Positions 53,786-62,247 of a DNA stretch of 64,000 nt are shown piece after piece. Position 1 is the stretch's first letter. Every line of letters begins with the position of its first letter. Location of the stretch: assembly GCA_021298195.1 (NCBI GenBank), contig JAJTEQ010000001.1, positions 38,110 to 102,109 of the forward strand, read 5' to 3'. Under the pieces are notes generated by a model, which did not search any database, was not told the DNA's origin, and was given only the letters and a program-made list of their open reading frames with translations. The translations under genes were made by a program, and so were the position numbers. Origin of the DNA: Ilumatobacteraceae bacterium (GTDB taxonomy: Bacteria > Actinomycetota > Acidimicrobiia > Acidimicrobiales > Ilumatobacteraceae).

Positions 53786-53860
53786 CGGGGAGTGGCGCAG
53801 TGGTAGCGTTCCTGCTTTGGGTGCAGGCGGTCGGGAGTTCAAATCTCCCCTCCCCGACCA
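53786..53860 (+). tRNA. tRNA-Pro (TGG anticodon)
   Basis: A 75-base gene with all four stems. The acceptor CGGGGAG pairs with CTCCCCG; the D stem is GCGC/GCGT; the anticodon stem CCTGC/GCAGG encloses TTTGGGT, giving anticodon TGG; the T stem is GGGAG/CTCCC around TTCAAAT. Discriminator A and the encoded CCA end are present. It decodes CCA and, through wobble, other Pro codons. Confidence 0.95.
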
Positions 53861-53926
53861 ATTCGTCGAGCGCCGTCCCGGGTTCATCGCGTTCCGACGA
53901 GGCGTACGAATGTGTCAGGCTTGGGC

Positions 53927-54415
53927 ATGAGCATTCTTCAGCAACCCGTCAACACGTTGTCCGGTCGACCCACCACGCTGGCCGACATCCCCGCCAAGGT
54001 GATGCTGGTCGTGAACGTGGCCAGCAAGTGCGGCTTGACCCCGCAGTACACCGGGCTCGAGCAACTGCACGAGAAGTACGCGTCACGTGGACTCTCGGTC
54101 GTCGGCTTCCCTTGCAATCAATTCGGCGCGCAGGAACCGGGCTCCCCGGAGGAGATCGCCACTTTTTGCTCCACCACCTACGGGGTCACCTTCCCGTTGA
54201 TGGAGAAGATCGAGGTAAACGGCGATGGTCGTCACGCCATCTACGACGAACTCACCGCGGTGGCCGACGCCGAGGGAACCAGCGGCGACATTCGGTGGAA
54301 CTTCGAGAAGTTCGTGGTGGCTGATGGCGGCCGGACCATCGTGCGCTTCAGCCCCATGGTCGCCCCCGATGACGCCAACCTGGTGGCCACCATCGAGAAA
54401 CTCCTCGACGCCTGA
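53927..54415 (+). CDS. glutathione peroxidase-family peroxidase
   Basis: A 162-residue thiol peroxidase of the glutathione peroxidase fold. Catalytic residues are Cys 35 in ASKCGLTPQY, Gln 65 in FPCNQFG and Trp 124 in RWNFEKF. It uses Cys, not selenocysteine. In actinobacteria, which lack glutathione, such enzymes usually work with thioredoxin. The ATG at 53927 was chosen; an in-frame GTG at 53912 would add five residues. It is followed by an SDR gene in the same direction at 11 bp. Confidence 0.93.
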   Translation: MSILQQPVNTLSGRPTTLADIPAKVMLVVNVASKCGLTPQYTGLEQLHEKYASRGLSVVGFPCNQFGAQEPGSPEEIATFCSTTYGVTFPLMEKIEVNGDGRHAIYDELTAVADAEGTSGDIRWNFEKFVVADGGRTIVRFSPMVAPDDANLVATIEKLLDA

Positions 54416-54426
54416 GGGTCACCACC

Positions 54427-55200
54427 ATGAAAGAGTCGCGGATCGCCCTCGTCACCGGTGCCGCCGACGGAATCGGAGCCGGCATCGTACGGCGATTGAT
54501 CGAGGACGGACTGCGGGTGGTGGCGGTCGACATCGACGACGAGCGGGGTCCGGCGTCGATCATCGAACACGGCGATCGTGCGACGTTCGTGCGCGCTGAC
54601 GTCTCCCACGAAGCCGAGGTGGTGGACATGGTCGCTCGGGCTCGCGCGATCTTCGGCCCGGTCGACGTGCTGGTCAACAACGCGTGGGGTGGTGGTCGCA
54701 TGGGTCGGGTGGAACACAAGACCAACGACCTCCTGCGACACGGACTCGACGTCGCCTTCTACGGAGCCTTCTGGGCCATGCGCGAGGTCTTCCCCGACAT
54801 GAAGGCCACTGGCTGGGGGCGAGTCATCAACATGTGTTCGCTCAACGGCGTCAACGCTCACATGGGAACTCTCGAATACAACGTCGCCAAGGAGTCGTTG
54901 CGCACCCTCACCCGCACCGCGGCGCGCGAGTGGGCGCCCACCGGAGTGGTGGTGAACGCCGTGTGTCCGGCGGCCAAGAGCGCGGCCTTCCACAAGGTGA
55001 TGGGTGCACACCCGGAGTTGATCGCCGCCGCCGACGCCGGCAATCCGATGGGCCGCATCGGAGACCCCTACGACGACATCGCGCCGGTGGTCTCGTTCCT
55101 CGCCGGTGACGACTGCCGATATCTGACGGGCAACACCTTGTTCGTCGACGGTGGAAGCCACATCAACGGATCCGCCTGGGTACCCGATCTCGGGGACTGA
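54427..55200 (+). CDS. short-chain dehydrogenase/reductase
   Basis: A 257-residue NAD(P)-dependent oxidoreductase of the classical SDR type. The cofactor motif is TGAADGIGAG at residues 10-19, NNAWGG follows, and the catalytic residues are Ser 138, Tyr 151 and Lys 155 (YNVAK). VDIDDE after the second strand, with an acidic residue, suggests NAD rather than NADP. The substrate is unknown. GTCACCACC rather than a strong Shine-Dalgarno precedes the ATG, and it probably shares the peroxidase transcript. Confidence 0.9.
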   Translation: MKESRIALVTGAADGIGAGIVRRLIEDGLRVVAVDIDDERGPASIIEHGDRATFVRADVSHEAEVVDMVARARAIFGPVDVLVNNAWGGGRMGRVEHKTNDLLRHGLDVAFYGAFWAMREVFPDMKATGWGRVINMCSLNGVNAHMGTLEYNVAKESLRTLTRTAAREWAPTGVVVNAVCPAAKSAAFHKVMGAHPELIAAADAGNPMGRIGDPYDDIAPVVSFLAGDDCRYLTGNTLFVDGGSHINGSAWVPDLGD

Positions 55201-55203
55201 ACG

Positions 55204-55737
55204 TCACCGGTCGAGCACCCCGGCCTCCTTGGCCCACTTCCAGTGCATGCGACCATGATCCGCGTTCGCCGCCAACACTCCCCCGATCGTGCCGTCGGCC
55301 CAGGGCGCACCGGGTAGACGTTCGTTCAATTGCTCGTCGGACAACTCCGACAACAACTGCAGCGTGACCGCGCGCGCCGCGGCCCCCAGGGCCACCACCT
55401 CGTCGAACGACTTGCCGTGGTGCTCGCGTTGCCACTCCTCGGTCATGGCGTGCACCGAGGCCATGATCTGCTCCACGGTGCGCGGCCGCCCTTGGTCGTC
55501 CTCGCGCAGACCGACGGGGTTCGGGTGACCACCGACGTGTCGTCGAATCATCGCCGCGAAGTTCCGCTCGATCAGGGCCAGATGCGCCAGGTGGTCGAGG
55601 GCCGACCAATAGTTGGCGGGATCGTGCTCGCTGGGAGTGAGGTCGCCGAACAGTTGCTCGTCCGACAAACGGGAATAGGTCTCGAGCAACCAGGCCCGAT
55701 CATCGTTCAACTTCTTCTCGATCACCCAGCGTTCCAT
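55204..55737 (-). CDS. DinB-superfamily protein
   Basis: A 177-residue helical-bundle protein of the DinB/YfiT superfamily, which in actinobacteria includes mycothiol-dependent S-transferases. Metal-type histidines are seen in WSALDHLAHLALIERNF near residue 46 and HGRMHWKWAKE near the end. I chose MERWVIEKK at 55737, where GGAAGGAC lies just before the ATG; a longer upstream reading frame overlaps the divergent MFS gene. No partner gene identifies its substrate. Confidence 0.82.
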   Translation of the reverse strand: MERWVIEKKLNDDRAWLLETYSRLSDEQLFGDLTPSEHDPANYWSALDHLAHLALIERNFAAMIRRHVGGHPNPVGLREDDQGRPRTVEQIMASVHAMTEEWQREHHGKSFDEVVALGAAARAVTLQLLSELSDEQLNERLPGAPWADGTIGGVLAANADHGRMHWKWAKEAGVLDR

Positions 55738-55798
55738 GTCCTTCCGTCTACCATGCCAACGCCCCTCGATTCTCCCCCGACGAACGGACGGAAGCACG

Positions 55799-57238
55799 AT
55801 GAAGCGAATCTTCGGACGCATCGAATACAAGTGGTTGGTGGCGATCTGTTTCGTCACCGGGCTGTTCATGGAGATCCTCGACACGACGATCATCAACACC
55901 GCCATCCCCACACTCACCGATGAATTCGACGCCACCCCGGCCGGAATCGAGTGGGTCATCCTCGGATACCTACTGGCACTGGCGGTCTTCATCCCCGCGT
56001 CGGGCTGGATCGGTGACCGCTTCGGGACCAAGAAGACGTTTCTGTTCGCCCTCACGGTGTTCACCGGCGCCTCCATGCTGTGCGGTTTGGCTCAGTCGCT
56101 GGAACAGTTGATCGGTTTCCGCCTGCTGCAGGGTGTCGGTGGCGGAATGCTCACCCCGATCGGGACCGCCATGCTGTACCGGGCGTTCCCCCCGGAGGAG
56201 CGCGCCCGCGCGTCGGCGATCCTGATCGTGCCGACCGTCATCGCCCCGGCCCTCGGTCCATTGGTGGGTGGCTTCATCGTCACCCACTTCTCGTGGCGCT
56301 GGATCTTCTACGTCAACATTCCGGTGGGGATCTTCGGGATCGTCTTCGCGGCCACCTTCCTGAAGGAACATCGAGAGTTGCGTTCGGCTCGTTTCGACCT
56401 GGCCGGCTTCGTGCTGTCGGGTGCCGGATTGGCCGGTCTGCTGTACGCGCTGTCGCACGCACCCACGCACGGTTGGTTGTCGGGACAGGTGCTCGCGACG
56501 GGTCTCGGCGGTCTGGTGCTACTGGCCATCATGGTGAAGGTCGAGACGACCATCACCGAGCCGATGCTGGCCCTTCGTCTGTACCGCGACCGCATCTTCC
56601 GCAACGGCAACATCGCCGGCACCCTCTCCTACGGAAGCTTCATCGGCTTCATCTTCCTGTTGCCCCAGTTCCTGCAGGGCTTGCTGGGCACGACCGCCTT
56701 CGAGTCGGGGTTGGCCACGTTTCCCCAGGCGATCGGCGTCATCGCCATGAGTCAATTCGTCGGCCGCTGGTACCACACGGTCGGGCCTCGTCGATTGGTG
56801 ACCTTCGGTATGACGATGGCCGCCACGGTGACGCTTCTGTTCGTTTTCCTCGATCAGAATTCATCGTTGTTCGTGGTCGCCGTGTTGATGTTCCTGCGCG
56901 GGTGCTTCATGGCGTTCTGCTTCATGCCCATCCAGGCCGCGACGTACTCCAACATCGACGCTCCCGACACCGGCCGCGCCTCGGCCATATTCTCGGCCCA
57001 GCGTCAGACGTCGGCTGCTCTCGGGGTGGCGATTCTGGCCACGGTGTTCGTCAGCCGCTCGAATCACGGCCTCGACGCGGGGCGAGAGCCCACCACGGCG
57101 TTGCTCAGCGGCTATCACTGGGGTTTCGTCGGCGCATCGATCATCTTCTTGATCGGTGCCGCTTGGAGTTGGACCCGGATCAAGGACTCCGATGCGAGGC
57201 GCACCATGCAGCCGAGACCGAAGGTGCGAACGGCCTGA
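55799..57238 (+). CDS. MFS drug transporter, DHA2 family
   Basis: A 479-residue transporter with about 14 membrane helices, of the drug:proton antiporter-2 family. Motif C-like LQGVGGGMLTPIGTAML and motif A-like GWIGDRFGTKKTF are present, as is MEILDTTIINTAIPTL, the family's first-helix signature. It should export small hydrophobic compounds using the proton gradient. The ATG at 55799 follows GGACGGAAG. It is divergent from the DinB-superfamily gene, with 61 bp between them. No adjacent regulator is seen. Confidence 0.92.
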   Translation: MKRIFGRIEYKWLVAICFVTGLFMEILDTTIINTAIPTLTDEFDATPAGIEWVILGYLLALAVFIPASGWIGDRFGTKKTFLFALTVFTGASMLCGLAQSLEQLIGFRLLQGVGGGMLTPIGTAMLYRAFPPEERARASAILIVPTVIAPALGPLVGGFIVTHFSWRWIFYVNIPVGIFGIVFAATFLKEHRELRSARFDLAGFVLSGAGLAGLLYALSHAPTHGWLSGQVLATGLGGLVLLAIMVKVETTITEPMLALRLYRDRIFRNGNIAGTLSYGSFIGFIFLLPQFLQGLLGTTAFESGLATFPQAIGVIAMSQFVGRWYHTVGPRRLVTFGMTMAATVTLLFVFLDQNSSLFVVAVLMFLRGCFMAFCFMPIQAATYSNIDAPDTGRASAIFSAQRQTSAALGVAILATVFVSRSNHGLDAGREPTTALLSGYHWGFVGASIIFLIGAAWSWTRIKDSDARRTMQPRPKVRTA

Positions 57239-57814
57239 TCAGCCGAACGCATCCAGAGGGATGTCGCAATCGACGATGAGCTGGAGTATCTCGGACTCCA
57301 TCACGGTGCCGGGATCGGCACTCTCGTCACCGGCGACCCCGGAGGCGAAAACCTCGGCGAAACTCTCGGACGCGGCCAACCCGTCTCCGATGCAGGCGGC
57401 TTGATCTTCGGTCAGAGCACCCGCCGATTGCTCCATCATCATGTCGGCCATCAAGGCACCCATGTCGATGCACTCACCGTCGAGGAAGATCTCGGTCAAG
57501 CCGGCCGTCTGTTCCTCGGTGAGTTCGGGGAAGTCGAAGTCGGCCGCCGCGGTGACGTCCTCGGCGGAGACACCGGCGTCGACGAACATCTGAACGCCCA
57601 TCACGTCGACGACCCGTTCGGCGATGCAGAGTGTCTCCTTCTCGTCGAAGGGGAAGTCGCTCTCGGCCGCCAGGGCCACCGCCAACGCCTCGGCGTACTG
57701 CTTCTTTTCCGGACCGGAGGAGCCACCCTCGTCGCCATCGCCACCACAGGCCGCACCAATGGTCGCGAAGGCCGCAACCACCGCGCCGAACCGTGTCATC
57801 TTCGAAATCTTCAT
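57239..57814 (-). CDS. secreted lipoprotein of unknown function
   Basis: A 191-residue protein with a signal peptide of about 22 residues and the lipobox-type IGAAC, so Cys 23 is the likely lipid anchor, followed by a Gly/Glu/Ser linker. The mature part is acidic, helical and has six Cys spread along it, including LCIAERVVD, ECIDMG and ACIGDGL. These paired helices with Cys suggest a small all-alpha disulfide-bonded domain. I do not recognise it. GAGAGG precedes the ATG at 57814. It abuts the MFS gene, convergent, with no gap. Confidence 0.75.
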   Translation of the reverse strand: MKISKMTRFGAVVAAFATIGAACGGDGDEGGSSGPEKKQYAEALAVALAAESDFPFDEKETLCIAERVVDVMGVQMFVDAGVSAEDVTAAADFDFPELTEEQTAGLTEIFLDGECIDMGALMADMMMEQSAGALTEDQAACIGDGLAASESFAEVFASGVAGDESADPGTVMESEILQLIVDCDIPLDAFG

Positions 57815-57932
57815 GTCGATCCTCTCGTCAGTCGACCGCACCTTACGCCCGTGATCATGTGGTGTTGGCGGATCCGCCGTTTTCGGGACGCTTGGCGTGG
57901 ACGCTCCGTGACACATGGTGATACGAAAGACC

Positions 57933-58610
57933 ATGCGCACACGGGCTTTGCTGTTGTCGATCATGGTTGCGTCGTCCGCCTGCGCGAACTCGACCACGAA
58001 GGCGTCCGAGTCCGCCGGAACCCCGGCCCCGCCGGTCACGTCGAACACGTCACCGTCGACGATCCCGGCCACCTCCACGACAACCACGTCACGAACGCCG
58101 ACCACCATGGCGGAAGCCGGAGAATCGTCGATGTTGGCGGATTTCTCCGACCCGTCGTCGGTGGACGCCTGGTACGTGCAGAACGACACGGTGATGGGTG
58201 GCGTCTCCAGTAGTTCGGTGGAGTTCGACGACGGAGCCATGGTGTTCTCGGGGGTCCTGTCCACCGACAACAACGGGGGCTTCACCTCGACGCGTGGCCC
58301 GGTGCTCTCGGCGGCGCCCGCCGCGGGATGGACATCGATGTCGATCGAAGCCGAGGGCGACGGACGGACGTATCTGGTTCAGGTTCGAACCGACACCGAC
58401 GGCTACATCCAGCGATTCACCCCCGCCGAATCCATGTCGGAGTCGATCCTGAGGCTCACTGACTTCGTCGCCACGGACTGGCGTCTGGCGCCGGTCGCGA
58501 ATCGCCCGCCCCTGTCGTCGGAGTCCATCCGACAGGTGTCGATCTACTTGGTCGACAAGCAGGAAGGCGAGTTCGTGTTGCGGCTTCGCTCGGTGACCCT
58601 TTCTGGATGA
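57933..58610 (+). CDS. CIA30-like lipoprotein
   Basis: A 225-residue secreted protein. A short signal peptide ends in VASSAC, so lipid attachment is expected; a Thr/Ser/Pro linker of about 50 residues follows. The rest is a beta-sandwich with the signature VQNDTVMGGVSSSSVEF of the CIA30 family (complex I intermediate-associated protein 30), and continues to RSVTLSG. In bacteria the role of this fold outside mitochondria-like assembly is unclear. The ATG at 57933 was preferred over 57915 because the signal peptide follows directly. Confidence 0.85.
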   Translation: MRTRALLLSIMVASSACANSTTKASESAGTPAPPVTSNTSPSTIPATSTTTTSRTPTTMAEAGESSMLADFSDPSSVDAWYVQNDTVMGGVSSSSVEFDDGAMVFSGVLSTDNNGGFTSTRGPVLSAAPAAGWTSMSIEAEGDGRTYLVQVRTDTDGYIQRFTPAESMSESILRLTDFVATDWRLAPVANRPPLSSESIRQVSIYLVDKQEGEFVLRLRSVTLSG

Positions 58611-58611
58611 T

Positions 58612-58654
58612 CTGGTGGCATGAACGACCAGTTTCTGGTCGTTCATGCCACCAG
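58612..58654. repeat. perfect 20-bp inverted repeat with 3-base loop
   Basis: CTGGTGGCATGAACGACCAG (58612-58631) and its exact complement (58635-58654) surround TTT. It lies 2 bp after the CIA30 gene and 12 bp from the tRNA-Gly 3' end on the opposite strand. It could be a bidirectional terminator, since RNA from either side would form a 20-bp stem, although no T-run follows. Confidence 0.85.
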
Positions 58655-58666
58655 TTGCACCAGCGA

Positions 58667-58741
<75 letters not shown>

Positions 58742-58751
58742 ACGGCTCGTG

Positions 58752-58779
58752 ATTGTATCGGCGCACATCCGACTTCAAA
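58752..58779 (-). promoter_or_regulatory. promoter of tRNA-Gly
   Basis: On the minus strand TTTGAA (58779 to 58774), 16 bases, TACAAT (58757 to 58752), then ten bases to the mature 5' end at 58741. Both boxes fit a primary sigma factor. Confidence 0.6.
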
Positions 58780-58837
58780 GTGGTCGGAGGTCGTGACCGG
58801 CGCGACTGCCGGGGCACTCACCCATGCCGAAGTCGTC

Positions 58838-58851
58838 TACGGTGCCCCCGT
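58838..58851 (+). promoter_or_regulatory. putative leaderless promoter of the 58852 gene
   Basis: TACGGT (58838-58843) then eight bases and the ATG at 58852. Confidence 0.4.
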
Positions 58852-59340
58852 ATGAAGGCCGACGAGATCCCCGTGGCCCACACGCCAGCGGGCGGATACG
58901 GATCCGAGTTTCCGCCGCTGGTGCTGGCCGACTGCGACGAGCCTCTCGTCGATGGTGCTCCGGATCTGCGCGGAACCTGGCGGGCCATCAGCGCCACACG
59001 AGGTGGTGAGCCGGTCTCGGTCGACGACCGACTCTTGACGTATCGAGAGCGCATCGAACAATGTGGAAATCGCATCGTCGACTGCGGTGGGGGCACCATC
59101 GCCGACGCCCGCGCCGACGGAACCGAGGAGAACGGCGTTCACGACGTGTCGGTCTTCGATTACACCACACCGATTCACGTCGTCGCGTCGTACGAGGACG
59201 GAGCTTTCGTGCTGAGACCCGTCGGCCTACCGGGAATCGAAGTGCGGCGGTGGCTGGACGAAGAGGGCCACATGATCTGGACCCGACCCGACATGGGCGG
59301 GATTCGCGTGGTGCTGGAACGCGAGCCCACCGTGCGCTGA
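58852..59340 (+). CDS. hypothetical protein, possible beta-barrel
   Basis: A 162-residue protein of unknown function. It has no signal peptide. Residues 38-45 read DLRGTWRA, similar to the first-strand GxW of lipocalin-type barrels, and the remainder alternates short strands (RIVDCGGGTIADARADG, then TPIHVVASYEDGAFVLRP). Two Cys in EQCGNRIVDCGGG are close together. The beta-barrel idea is a weak inference. It is convergent with the esterase gene, 11 bp apart. Confidence 0.65.
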   Translation: MKADEIPVAHTPAGGYGSEFPPLVLADCDEPLVDGAPDLRGTWRAISATRGGEPVSVDDRLLTYRERIEQCGNRIVDCGGGTIADARADGTEENGVHDVSVFDYTTPIHVVASYEDGAFVLRPVGLPGIEVRRWLDEEGHMIWTRPDMGGIRVVLEREPTVR

Positions 59341-59351
59341 CGCCGTGCGCT

Positions 59352-60383
59352 CTACGCCGAGGCGAACGCCACCAGGTCGATCTGAGCGGCCTCGGTGATT
59401 TCGGGACAGGCGATGGGCATCAATTCGATGCCGTGCGTGGTGCCCAGGATCGTCTTGGCACGAGCAGGAACGCCGGCGCGCAACAGCAACCGATAGAAGT
59501 TGATGCCCTCGTCCCGGAGGGGATCACATTCGTTCACGCTGATCACCGTGCGCGGCAACCCGCGCACGTCGTCCTCGGTGGCGAAGCTGGGCCACGCCAA
59601 CGGGTCACGACGGTCGAAGGCCTCGATGCCGTAGCCCATCCGTCCGTTGTTGTTGTGCAGACTCAGGAAGATGCCGTTGTTCTCCGTGGACGACGGACAC
59701 TCCGGCGTGGGCCACTGACCGGCGATGTACGGGCAGAACGCGTACAAGCCGGAGATCGTTCCGATGTCGCCATCCTTCGACAGCTTCATGCCGGTCGCCA
59801 GGGTGAGGTTGCCACCTCCGCTCTCTCCGGCCACCACGATGCGAGCGGGATCGACACCCAACGAGGACGTGTTGGCCACCACCCAACGCAGACCGGACAC
59901 GCAATCGTTCAGTCCGGCCGGGAACGGGGCCACTTCGGGCAACGACGACGGCGTGACCGCGTTGCGGAACTCCACCATCACCACCACCACGCCCTTGGCG
60001 GCCAGCAACTTGCCCCACCCGCTGTAATTCCCGTCGAAACACGACAACGACGCCATCCCACCGCCGTGGATGTAATAGATGCAGGGCAGGACCGCGTCGG
60101 TGTCCGGTCGCAGAACCCGAAGAGTGATGGAGTTGCCGTCCGGCTGCGAGGTCACCGTCTCGAGATGTATGCGCAACCCGTTGGTGGGTGCGTTTTCCTC
60201 GGTGTCGCAGATGGCCATCATCGATCGGTACATCTCGGCGGCCGCCATTCCCTCGGGTGTGTTGCTGCGCTCCAATAACGCGGCGCGATCCGGTACGTCC
60301 GGTGCCTGGAAACTGGGCATCAACGCCAACATGGCTTTGATGCGCGGATCGATGCGCGGATCTTGGGCTGGATCGACGGTCAT
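59352..60383 (-). CDS. alpha/beta hydrolase, hormone-sensitive lipase-like
   Basis: A 343-residue esterase of the HSL family. The oxyanion motif is IYYIHGGGMASL, the nucleophile Ser is in VAGESGGGNL, the Asp is in NECDPLRDEG, and the His is in LGTTHGIELM. It should hydrolyse short esters. A strong Shine-Dalgarno GAGGGGGAG before the ATG at 60383 decides the start over an upstream in-frame ATG at 60410, and a TATGGT box (60411 to 60406) gives a leader of about 16 bases. It is divergent from the DDAH-type gene. Confidence 0.9.
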   Translation of the reverse strand: MTVDPAQDPRIDPRIKAMLALMPSFQAPDVPDRAALLERSNTPEGMAAAEMYRSMMAICDTEENAPTNGLRIHLETVTSQPDGNSITLRVLRPDTDAVLPCIYYIHGGGMASLSCFDGNYSGWGKLLAAKGVVVVMVEFRNAVTPSSLPEVAPFPAGLNDCVSGLRWVVANTSSLGVDPARIVVAGESGGGNLTLATGMKLSKDGDIGTISGLYAFCPYIAGQWPTPECPSSTENNGIFLSLHNNNGRMGYGIEAFDRRDPLAWPSFATEDDVRGLPRTVISVNECDPLRDEGINFYRLLLRAGVPARAKTILGTTHGIELMPIACPEITEAAQIDLVAFASA

Positions 60384-60441
60384 GACTCCCCCTCGTGTCG
60401 CCCCAACCATAGTGAAGCGACCGCCCTTCCCGAGCAGCCCC

Positions 60442-60453
60442 TAGTCTTTCGAC
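60442..60453 (+). promoter_or_regulatory. putative leaderless promoter of the DDAH gene
   Basis: TAGTCT (60442-60447), six bases, then GTG at 60454. The divergent esterase -10 box lies 31 bases away. Confidence 0.5.
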
Positions 60454-61245
60454 GTGCCCCGCCCAACCCGAATCGCTCTCGTACGTCGCCCCGGCCCTCG
60501 GCTCAGTGACGGCATCGTGACCCACATCGATCGCTCCCCCATCGACCTCGAACTGGCGATGAAACAATGGACCGACTACGTGGACGCCGTTCGCGATACC
60601 GGTTGGAGAGTCGTCGAGGTGCCGCCGGCCGACGACTGCCCCGACGCGGTGTTCGTCGAGGATCCGGTGGTGATGTACCGCGGCACCGCCATCATCACCC
60701 GGCCCGGCGACGACGCGCGCAAGCCCGAAACCGTCGCGGTGGAACCGGTCGTGGCCGAACTCGGTTGTCGTATCGAGCGCATCGTCGCACCGGGAACCAT
60801 GGACGGCGGAGACGTGCTCAAGGTTCCGCATCCCGACGGCGACACCATCTACGTCGGGCTCGGTGGTCGCACCAACCCCGAGGGTCTGCGCCAGTTCGCC
60901 GCCATCGTCGAGCCGATGGGCGCCCGAGTCGTCGGGGTTCCTCTCTCGAAGGTCCTGCACCTGAAGTCCGCCGCCACCGCGTTGTCGGACGGCACCATCG
61001 TCGGTTGGGAGCCCGGTCTGGATTCGACCGCGACCTTCCCGCGTTTCGAAGCGGTCTCCCAGGAGTCCGGTGCGCACGTGGTGCTGCTCGAGCCCGACCT
61101 CATCCTCATGGCCGCCGACGCACCCGAAATGGCCGCGAGTTACCGCGCTCGCGGTTACCGCACCATCGAGGTCGACATCAGCGAGTTCATCAAACTCGAG
61201 GGCTGCGTCACCTGTTTGTCGGTCCGCGTCCGCGAACTTCCGTGA
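60454..61245 (+). CDS. dimethylarginine dimethylaminohydrolase-like amidinohydrolase
   Basis: A 263-residue enzyme of the guanidino-modifying superfamily, close to DDAH, which releases dimethylamine from methylated arginines to give citrulline. Motifs are DDCPDAVFVEDP near residue 61, GTMDGGDVL, GRTNPEG, the active-site His 169 in VLHLKSA, and the nucleophile Cys 254 in GCVTCLSV. The leaderless GTG start is supported by a TAGTCT box. Arginine deiminase or a related hydrolase is the alternative. It converges with the NTF2-like gene with no gap. Confidence 0.9.
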   Translation: MPRPTRIALVRRPGPRLSDGIVTHIDRSPIDLELAMKQWTDYVDAVRDTGWRVVEVPPADDCPDAVFVEDPVVMYRGTAIITRPGDDARKPETVAVEPVVAELGCRIERIVAPGTMDGGDVLKVPHPDGDTIYVGLGGRTNPEGLRQFAAIVEPMGARVVGVPLSKVLHLKSAATALSDGTIVGWEPGLDSTATFPRFEAVSQESGAHVVLLEPDLILMAADAPEMAASYRARGYRTIEVDISEFIKLEGCVTCLSVRVRELP

Positions 61246-62247
61246 TCAGAGGCCACGCAGGCGATAACGCATGATGTCGTCGGTGGTGATCGTCGACCCG
61301 CAATCGTTGCTGGCGGCCAAGACCTCCGGCCGCGTCAACGTCGCGATGTCGAAGTAGTCCGCGGCGTACACCGTGGAACCGTCGCGGTAGCGACGCACGC
61401 TCGTTCCACGCGTCATGGGCACCCGCTCACCCGTGGACGTGACCGCGGTCTGCACCCACTCCTGCAGATACACCGATCCGTCGTTCAGCTCGGGTCCGAC
61501 CGGAACGAACTCGATGTTGCCGACGCGCGGCATGATGTCCATGATCCAGGCCGTGATCTCCTCGCGACCGCGGAACTCGCCGAAGATCGGATCGATGTAC
61601 ACCGAGTCGGTGGGATGGAATTGGCGGCAATCGGCTTCGAAGTCCACCTCCGAGCACACGGTGACCGGAGTGGCCGCGTGGCGATCCCACTCGGCGGGCG
61701 ACGGCGAATCCGGAATGGGCGCCGCCTCGGACCCGTCGGGCGGCGGGGTGCGAAACGAACTGGTGTCGTACACGTCGCAGGCCCAGGTGATCCAGCCGTC
61801 GCGATATCGGCGCACGCTCACGCCCTTCGACATCGGCACCGTTCCCTCGCCGGCACCGATGGCGGCCAGGTTCGCGAACATCTGCCACTCGTCGACCGAG
61901 GTGACACCCTCGCCGTCGTCCAGGAACGCCGGCGGTTGTGTCGGTACGAAGTCGATGAATTCGATCTGCGCCATCGTCGGTACCAACCAGTTGCGGATGT
62001 CCTTCTGCCCGAAGAACGACCCGTAGATGGCGTCGAAGTAGCGCGAGTTCGTGGGGTGCATGAAGTCGGCCATCATCTGGATGCCCAAGCGACCGAGGGA
62101 AGGATGACCCAAGGCTGACAACATCTCGGGAACACTCAGACCACTCGGAGCGTCGACGATTCGGTCGAGGCTCGTCTCCTGGCCGACGATGCCGGACAAG
62201 AATCGCTTGGCGAAGTCGTCGACCGCCGGCGTGATCGCGGACTCCAT
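61246..62247 (-). CDS. SnoaL/NTF2-like protein with two repeated domains
   Basis: A 333-residue protein consisting of two NTF2-like (SnoaL-type) domains of about 150 residues. Corresponding segments are FMHPTNSRYFDAIYGSF and QFHPTDSVYIDPIFGEF, then VSVRRYRDG and TSVRRYRDG, each followed by a Tyr/Asp-rich strand, so the second half arose from the first by duplication. NTF2-like proteins bind or isomerise small hydrophobic molecules. The ATG at 62247 overlaps the amidohydrolase stop (TGATG); a GTG at 62250 is possible. No catalytic residues are certain. Confidence 0.8.
   Translation of the reverse strand: MESAITPAVDDFAKRFLSGIVGQETSLDRIVDAPSGLSVPEMLSALGHPSLGRLGIQMMADFMHPTNSRYFDAIYGSFFGQKDIRNWLVPTMAQIEFIDFVPTQPPAFLDDGEGVTSVDEWQMFANLAAIGAGEGTVPMSKGVSVRRYRDGWITWACDVYDTSSFRTPPPDGSEAAPIPDSPSPAEWDRHAATPVTVCSEVDFEADCRQFHPTDSVYIDPIFGEFRGREEITAWIMDIMPRVGNIEFVPVGPELNDGSVYLQEWVQTAVTSTGERVPMTRGTSVRRYRDGSTVYAADYFDIATLTRPEVLAASNDCGSTITTDDIMRYRLRGL

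Noticed and set aside
53786..53860. tRNA-Pro considered as a phage or island integration site
   Set aside because: The tRNA is complete, there is no repeated 3' end nearby, and the flanking genes are chromosomal.
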